From Deltaproteobacteria bacterium (GTDB lineage Bacteria; Desulfobacterota; DSM-4660; Desulfatiglandales; HGW-15): a stretch of DNA of 9,579 bases. Under the pieces are notes generated by a model. That model made no database searches. It saw nothing but the letters and a program-made list of their open reading frames with translations, and had not been told where the DNA came from. The position numbers were made by a program, and so were the translations under genes. Below are positions 5,012-9,579 of this stretch, one piece after another. The DNA is taken from positions 1-9,579 of the forward strand of contig JAFGIC010000184.1 of NCBI GenBank assembly GCA_016929815.1. Reading direction: 5' to 3'. Every line of letters begins with the position of its first letter. Position 1 is the stretch's first letter.

Positions 5012-7201
5012 ATGAGGCTGGTTATTGTCTCGAACAGGCTTCCATTCAGCGTGACAAAGGGAAAAGACGGGACAACGTTTAAAGAAACAGCAGGTGGGCT
5101 TGTTTCGGGAATAAGCGATTACCTGGACTCCCTGAAATCATCCTTCAGTACGGAAACGCTGTGGATAGGCTGGCCCGGGGCTGAGATAGACCAGAAAGAC
5201 CGTGATGAGGTCAAACAAAAATCTCTTTCAGAGTTTTCAGCGGTTCCTGTCTTTATCTCAGAAAAGGATATGGATGATTTTTATCTCGGCTTCTGCAACA
5301 AGACATTGTGGCCCCTTTTTCACTCCTTTCCGGCATACGCGGTTTACAAGGAAAAATTCTGGAATTCATACAGAAAGATAAATAATACATACCTTGACAC
5401 CGTGCAGGAACTGCTTAAGCCGGGAGATATCCTATGGATACATGATTATCACCTCATGCTTCTCCCGGGTCTTGTGCGCGAGAAGATGCCGGATATCCCC
5501 ATAGGGTTCTTTCTTCACATCCCCTTTCCCCCGCATGAGATATTCCAGTTTCTGCCCAACAGGATACGGATGGAGATACTGGAAGGAATACTGGGGGCCG
5601 ACCTGTCGGGCTTTCACATAAATGAATACACCCAGAACTTCCTAAGGTGCGTCCTTCGAACACTGGGATATGAACAACATATAGGAGAAATAAATCTGAT
5701 TAAACGGATCGCCAAGGCCGACACCTTTCCGATGGGAATAAATTTCAACAAATTCTTCAATGCCGGCTACAGGATCAACAATGAGACTGCCTCACCTGCG
5801 GCAGATCTTGGAGACACAAAAAAGATCCTCTCAGTTGACCGTCTTGATTACACAAAGGGCATAATGAACAGGCTTTCAGGATTTGAGTTGTTTCTTGAAA
5901 AGAATCCGGCCTGGCGCAGGAAGGTCATTATGCACCTGATATGCGTCCCATCCAGGATAGGCGTTCAGAGATACCGGATAACAAAAAGCAGGATCGACCA
6001 ACTCGTAGGGAAAATAAACGGGAGGTTCGGAGACACGGACTGGATACCCATACATTATCAGTATAAATATCTTCCTCTGGATCAGCTCTCGCTTTTATAT
6101 TCCGCCTGTGACGCGGCACTTGTTACTCCACTCAGGGACGGCATGAACCTTATAGCTAAGGAATATATCGCCTCAAAGCGCGACAAAACCGGCGTATTGA
6201 TCCTGAGCGAGATGGCCGGGGCGGCCAAAGAGCTTCAGGAAGCGATCATCATAAATCCGAATTCCATTGAAGAGATAGCCTCCGCCATAAAGGAAGCATT
6301 GGAAAAACCCGTTGAAGAACAGCAACGGCAGAATGAAATCATGCAGAAAAGGCTGAGCAATTATGATATTATCAAATGGGCGGATGAATTTTTAAATGAA
6401 TTGAAAGCGGTGCATGAAGAGAGGATAAGATTCCATGCAAATTATATGAACAGCTCGGCAAAAGAGTCAATGATCCTGAAATTCAAAAATGCCGGTTCAA
6501 GAATAATCTTTCTTGATTACGACGGGACACTTGTGCCATTTGTCGAAGATCCGGGGAAAGCGGCCCCTGATGAAGAGGTTGTGTACCTGTTGGAACTTCT
6601 GAAACGTATTCCCCGAACCGAGGTCGTCCTCATAAGCGGGAGGGACAGGAAAACACTTACGGACTGGTTTGATCCGCTCGATCTTAAACTTATCTCCGAG
6701 CACGGGGCATGGGCAAAGGACGGAAGAGGGGAATGGCAGTTGATAAAACCCCTCATGAATGACTGGAAACCGAGGTTATTACCGGTGGTAAGAATGTACG
6801 CGGACAGGCTTCCCGGTTCCTTTATCGAAGAAAAGACCTTCTCCATTGTATGGCATTACAGGAAATCGGACCGCGAACTCGCATCCATCCGCGTAAAGGA
6901 GCTTGTTGACGACCTTCTTCAACTTACCTCCAACATGGATGTGCAGGTCCTGCAGGGTTCAAAGGTCATTGAAATAAAAAATTCAGGCGTCAACAAGGGC
7001 GCCTCAGCCTTGCATTTCCTTTTAAAAAACAGGTACGATTTTATCCTCGCAATCGGTGATGACCTGACGGATGAGGATATGTTCATGGCGCTGCCTGAGG
7101 ACGCCTTCTCAATAAAAGTCGGGGATCAGCACTCCAATGCGAAATATAATCTGAGGGACTACAAAGAGGTCAGAAGTCTTATCGAAGAGATTGTAAAATG
7201 A
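5012..7201 (+). CDS. Bifunctional trehalose-6-phosphate synthase / trehalose-6-phosphate phosphatase
   Basis: A 729-residue cytosolic fusion that makes trehalose from NDP-glucose and glucose-6-phosphate and then removes the phosphate. Residues 1-470 are a GT20 synthase like OtsA. They carry SNRLPF (7-12) with R9, the GGL loop (28-30), WIGWPG (51-56), WIHDYH (142-147) with D145, HIPFPP (169-174), VDRLDYTKG (275-283) with donor-binding R277 and K282, and TPLRDGMNLIAKEY (372-385) with D376 and E384. Residues 495-729 are a HAD phosphatase like OtsB: LDYDGTL (501-507) with nucleophile D502 and acid/base D504, SGR (542-544), the K662 region and GDDLTDEDM (682-690). All catalytic residues are present in both halves. 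A glucosylglycerol-phosphate synthase is the nearest alternative for the GT20 part, but the OtsB-type partner favours trehalose. It is divergent from the GNAT-HDAC cluster and convergent with the TreT gene. Confidence 0.92.
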   Translation: MRLVIVSNRLPFSVTKGKDGTTFKETAGGLVSGISDYLDSLKSSFSTETLWIGWPGAEIDQKDRDEVKQKSLSEFSAVPVFISEKDMDDFYLGFCNKTLWPLFHSFPAYAVYKEKFWNSYRKINNTYLDTVQELLKPGDILWIHDYHLMLLPGLVREKMPDIPIGFFLHIPFPPHEIFQFLPNRIRMEILEGILGADLSGFHINEYTQNFLRCVLRTLGYEQHIGEINLIKRIAKADTFPMGINFNKFFNAGYRINNETASPAADLGDTKKILSVDRLDYTKGIMNRLSGFELFLEKNPAWRRKVIMHLICVPSRIGVQRYRITKSRIDQLVGKINGRFGDTDWIPIHYQYKYLPLDQLSLLYSACDAALVTPLRDGMNLIAKEYIASKRDKTGVLILSEMAGAAKELQEAIIINPNSIEEIASAIKEALEKPVEEQQRQNEIMQKRLSNYDIIKWADEFLNELKAVHEERIRFHANYMNSSAKESMILKFKNAGSRIIFLDYDGTLVPFVEDPGKAAPDEEVVYLLELLKRIPRTEVVLISGRDRKTLTDWFDPLDLKLISEHGAWAKDGRGEWQLIKPLMNDWKPRLLPVVRMYADRLPGSFIEEKTFSIVWHYRKSDRELASIRVKELVDDLLQLTSNMDVQVLQGSKVIEIKNSGVNKGASALHFLLKNRYDFILAIGDDLTDEDMFMALPEDAFSIKVGDQHSNAKYNLRDYKEVRSLIEEIVK

Positions 7202-7284
7202 CTTTTAATATTCCGCAATCATCATGAATTTATAATGAGCCTCCATTAAAAACCTTGTGCCAAGCCATGCGCCCTGAGCCTTGA
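7202..7284. other. Convergent intergenic gap
   Basis: This 83-bp gap separates the ends of two converging trehalose genes. I find only weak four-base stems (for example AATG/CATT around 7234-7246, and CTTG/CAAG near 7253-7263 leading into a minus-strand GTTTTT), so no convincing terminator can be called for either gene. Confidence 0.5.
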
Positions 7285-8529
7285 TTATAATTCAATCCAC
7301 TCCCTGGAACCATAGAGAAGGGCATAAATAAGGGTGAGATACTCGCGGAGCTGCCTGGTTATCAGAAAATTCTCACGCACGAACTCTTTTGCCTTGCGGC
7401 CCATCTCTTCGGTTTTATCACGGTTATGCAGAAGATAGCGAATGCGAAGGGCCGCCCCTTCCGGTGTATTTACCAAAAACCCGGTATGATGGTTAATAAC
7501 CTGAAGCCTGATCCCTCCCGTGTCTCCACCGATTACCGGTTTATTCTTCCACATGGCTTCAGTAACGGTCAGGCCGAATCCTTCCTTTATGGATTTCTGA
7601 AGGACAATATCCGCAATGCGCTGGAGGGCATTAATTGTGCGATGGGCATCGCCGGGAAGAAGAAGCACCTTGATATCAAGATCATCCTCAGCCTCTGTCC
7701 GGACTTCCCTAAGTACTGCCTCTCCCTCTGGGTCATCCGTAGCGCTTCCTCCTGCCAGCACAAGCTGTAAGGACGGCACAAAATCTTTGGCCAATTGATA
7801 AGCCCGGATCACCCCCACGGGATCTTTGAAACGATCGTATCTGGACACCTGCAGAATCATAGGTCTCTCGGGATCTATGCCGAATTGGGCATGAACATGC
7901 CGGAGTTCCTCCTGATCAAGCGGTATATTCTTTTCATGGAACGGATCAATGCTTGGAGGAATAAGATAAGTGGGGTTCGGCAGGCGCTGTGCAAACCCTG
8001 AAAGGGAGAATATGCTTGCGTCGTAACGAACAACAAATTCCCTCAGGTATTTCCACACCGGCCTGTATGGCCTGCTTGCGTCAATATGACACCGCCATAC
8101 CCACTTCCCCTTGCGGCCCGGAAAGCTGGTAATCATAGCGGCGGGCTGCGGATCGTGAATAATAACAATATCGGCGTCATTAAGTTTGTCTTTCAGACCT
8201 TCCGCGTTATGCCTGTTGGTTTTTTCATACTCCTTCAGGTGACTTCCCGGTATATTAACATGATCTCCCTGTATGGCATTATGAAAGCTCTTTGTGCACT
8301 CATAAAAAACGGGGTCACCCGTAATTACCTCCCAGGACGCGGCTATCCCCAGGTCCTGCATCAACGGCACCATCTTGAGAAGTATCTCTGCTACTCCCCC
8401 GCCGAGCCTGGTGGAATTCACGTGCACAAGACGCATGCCCTTAAGGGGCGCAGCCAGTTGCCGGAGCTGTTCGATGACATCCCTGCCCGCGACTTCCTCA
8501 TACTGTGCAAGTGTATTTTCGCTATTCAA
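7285..8529 (-). CDS. treT: Trehalose synthase TreT-type glycosyltransferase (GT4)
   Basis: A 414-residue cytosolic GT-B glycosyltransferase, close to the usual TreT length of about 410. TreT transfers glucose from ADP- or UDP-glucose to free glucose in one step to give trehalose, reversibly in characterised enzymes. Visible marks are VNSTRLGGGVAEIL (37-50) with the glycine loop near the sugar site, IIHDPQPAAM (123-132), WRCHIDASRP (145-154), VSRYDRFKDP (228-237) with donor-phosphate residues R230 and K235, and E316-GFGLTVT-E324, the retaining GT4 EX7E motif, followed by GGDTGGI (334-340). The start is TTG at 8529, chosen because AGGAG lies 5 bases upstream; the next methionine is residue 32 and would lose the N-terminal strand. 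It follows the DUF5752 gene by 8 bp with the ribosome site touching that gene's stop codon, so the pair are very likely coupled. Confidence 0.88.
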   Translation of the reverse strand: MNSENTLAQYEEVAGRDVIEQLRQLAAPLKGMRLVHVNSTRLGGGVAEILLKMVPLMQDLGIAASWEVITGDPVFYECTKSFHNAIQGDHVNIPGSHLKEYEKTNRHNAEGLKDKLNDADIVIIHDPQPAAMITSFPGRKGKWVWRCHIDASRPYRPVWKYLREFVVRYDASIFSLSGFAQRLPNPTYLIPPSIDPFHEKNIPLDQEELRHVHAQFGIDPERPMILQVSRYDRFKDPVGVIRAYQLAKDFVPSLQLVLAGGSATDDPEGEAVLREVRTEAEDDLDIKVLLLPGDAHRTINALQRIADIVLQKSIKEGFGLTVTEAMWKNKPVIGGDTGGIRLQVINHHTGFLVNTPEGAALRIRYLLHNRDKTEEMGRKAKEFVRENFLITRQLREYLTLIYALLYGSREWIEL

Positions 8530-8534
8530 AATAT

Positions 8535-8539
8535 CTCCT
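8535..8539 (-). promoter_or_regulatory. Ribosome binding site of treT overlapping the upstream stop codon
   Basis: The minus strand reads CATTAGGAGATATTTTG: the TAG stop of the DUF5752 gene (8538-8540) shares bases with the AGGAG core, which lies 5 bases before the TTG start. This arrangement decides the start of treT and implies translational coupling. Confidence 0.75.
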
Positions 8540-9203
8540 AATGAAAATAGGCGCTGAAGACATCAACAAGCCTCCTTCGCAACTGGGTAAGGGACGAAAA
8601 ATACGGATCAATGTCGCTTATTCTGTCACGGAGTTCATCATACTTTTCGTCGAAGTTCGACAGCCAGTTCTGAAAGTCATCCTGAGCATCCGCGTTTCTG
8701 CGCCTTCCATCGATAAAATGGAAAAAGATGCTGCCGACCGACATGTTCCGCAATACATTCAACAGTTCTTTCGGCTCCTGAACAACGGTCTTTGTATTAA
8801 AGATAACCAGCTGGAAACGTATGAATTCAAACTGATCATCCCTCTTTGACCACGTAGGGTACTCTGTTTCGTTCAGTGTCTCTTCAATTAAATCGATGAG
8901 TTCTTCCCTGAGGTCATCAAGTGTTTTAAATGTCATAGGATCGATAACGGCAAGGCGTTCTGCGAGGAGCTTATTGTGGAGGCTGTTGGCCGTCCATAAG
9001 GCAAAATCGTTATGATATTCCGGATCGTCAAACCTGGGGCGGAGCAGCCCGCCCCAGAAATGGTAATATATGCTATTGGTATCAATATCGCGCAGGAGTT
9101 CCCTGAGTTCCCGAAGGTTCTGAGCCCTCTTGCCCGTGGCCATGGCAAGAAGGGTGCAGTCCTTAAGATAAAAGGAACCATATTTTGATTCATTCACGGT
9201 CAT
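8538..9203 (-). CDS. DUF5752 family protein, tandem-duplicated domain
   Basis: A 221-residue soluble, acidic, mostly helical protein resembling the DUF5752 family; function unknown. It consists of two related halves. Half one (about 11-110) has ELRELL (32-37), SIYYHF (44-49), W70 and IDP (87-89). Half two (about 126-220) has KELLNVLR (145-152), SIFFHF (158-163), W180 and IDP (198-200). The offset is steady at 110-114 residues, so this is an internal duplication. Conserved His, Trp and Asp are shared by both halves, but no known catalytic motif stands out. ATG at 9203 has an AAGGA site 6 bases upstream. It lies directly ahead of treT, 8 bp apart and coupled, so a role in trehalose synthesis, for example as a partner or regulator of the glycosyltransferase, is a reasonable guess from context only. 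Confidence 0.8.
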   Translation of the reverse strand: MTVNESKYGSFYLKDCTLLAMATGKRAQNLRELRELLRDIDTNSIYYHFWGGLLRPRFDDPEYHNDFALWTANSLHNKLLAERLAVIDPMTFKTLDDLREELIDLIEETLNETEYPTWSKRDDQFEFIRFQLVIFNTKTVVQEPKELLNVLRNMSVGSIFFHFIDGRRRNADAQDDFQNWLSNFDEKYDELRDRISDIDPYFSSLTQLRRRLVDVFSAYFH

Positions 9204-9508
9204 ATAAATCCTTTTTAAAAATAATATTAAAAGGTTCGCATATTCTATTGATCATATCGGTATCTATTATTTATATATTAACACTATTAACGGATAATTT
9301 AAACCCCTTACAGATAACATCCCGTCAGATTTGGGATATCACCGATCTGCTTGACGCTTTTTCTCTTTTATTTTCCTTCTTTAGTCTGTATAATTTAATC
9401 CATGAATTATCTTTGAAACACGTCTTTTGATCCCCATAGGGCTGTTTATCGGGGAAAACATATTATACGGATATCAAACAATTTTCCCATTGATAGCGGA
9501 CTTCTTAT
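9204..9508. other. AT-rich divergent intergenic region
   Basis: This 305-bp gap separates the divergent DUF5752-treT operon and the HAD phosphatase. It is much richer in A and T than the genes around it, especially 9204-9300, and must hold the promoters for both directions, though I cannot pick clear -35/-10 pairs. TATTAT (9461-9466) is a possible -10 for the rightward gene. A short stem TCCCC/GGGGA (9431-9435, 9451-9455) is present. An 81-codon plus-strand frame (9185-9430) with hydrophobic content crosses it and is judged spurious. Confidence 0.5.
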
Positions 9509-9579
9509 ATGAATATCCTTATATTCACGGACCTTGACGGCACACTTCTAAATCATGAGGATTATTCCTTTGATGACGC
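9509..9579 (+). CDS. HAD family phosphatase, probably mannosyl-3-phosphoglycerate phosphatase (5' fragment)
   Basis: Only the first 23 codons lie in the window; the gene runs off the right edge. The peptide begins MNILIFTDLDGTLLNHEDYS, in which F6-T-D-L-D-G-T-L is HAD motif I: D8 would be the nucleophile and D10 the acid/base. The following LLNHEDYSFDD closely resembles the start of mannosyl-3-phosphoglycerate phosphatases, which release mannosylglycerate from its phosphate. Glucosyl-3-phosphoglycerate phosphatase or a Cof-type phosphatase are alternatives, and so short a fragment cannot settle this. An in-frame stop at 9494-9496 fixes ATG at 9509 as the first possible start; its ribosome site is weak (GCGGA). 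The trehalose neighbours make a compatible-solute role plausible. Confidence 0.7.
   Translation, partial: MNILIFTDLDGTLLNHEDYSFDD

Noticed and set aside
7234..7283. Possible bidirectional terminator between the converging genes
   Set aside because: Only four-base stems can be formed and the T run on the minus strand follows a three-base loop; too weak to call.
9185..9430. Plus-strand 81-codon hydrophobic frame with a TTG start and an AAAGGA upstream
   Set aside because: It overlaps the start codon and ribosome site of the DUF5752 gene on the other strand, lies in AT-rich sequence where hydrophobic codons arise by chance, and would occupy the promoter region of both neighbours.

Overview
The window is a chromosomal stretch of a Gram-negative-type bacterium. 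Moderate GC, frequent AGG and ATA codons, DUF6982 and DUF5752 proteins, a bacterial cation-chloride cotransporter and an intergenic CATTCCGG-type inverted repeat together suggest Nitrospirota or a former deltaproteobacterial lineage. This assignment is inferred from family distribution only; there is no rRNA or marker gene here.

Layout. Bases 1-310 hold no gene but contain stacked hairpins, one a candidate terminator for minus-strand transcription, and a nested inverted repeat. Bases 311-4791 are a minus-strand cluster, transcribed from high to low coordinates: a GNAT acetyltransferase fused to an HDAC-type (acetylpolyamine amidohydrolase-like) deacetylase, then a cation-chloride cotransporter, then a small DUF6982 protein. 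The gaps are 46 and 19 bp, and the first carries a perfect 18-bp palindrome. Bases 4792-5011 are a divergent promoter region. Bases 5012-7201 (plus strand) encode a fused trehalose-6-phosphate synthase/phosphatase. Converging on it, 8538-9203 and 7285-8529 (minus strand) form a two-gene operon of a tandem-repeat DUF5752 protein and a TreT-type trehalose synthase. After an AT-rich gap, the first 23 codons of a HAD phosphatase, probably mannosyl-3-phosphoglycerate phosphatase, run off the right edge.

How it may fit together. Two independent trehalose routes (OtsA-OtsB and TreT), a probable mannosyl- or glucosylglycerate phosphatase and an ion/chloride cotransporter sit within 9 kb. This looks like a compatible-solute and ionic-homeostasis neighbourhood. 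The acetyltransferase-deacetylase fusion could act on polyamines or protein lysines and link ionic strength to acetylation, but that link is inference from gene order. The least-described elements are the GNAT-HDAC fusion and its co-directional transporter, the palindrome between them, and the duplicated DUF5752 protein coupled to TreT.
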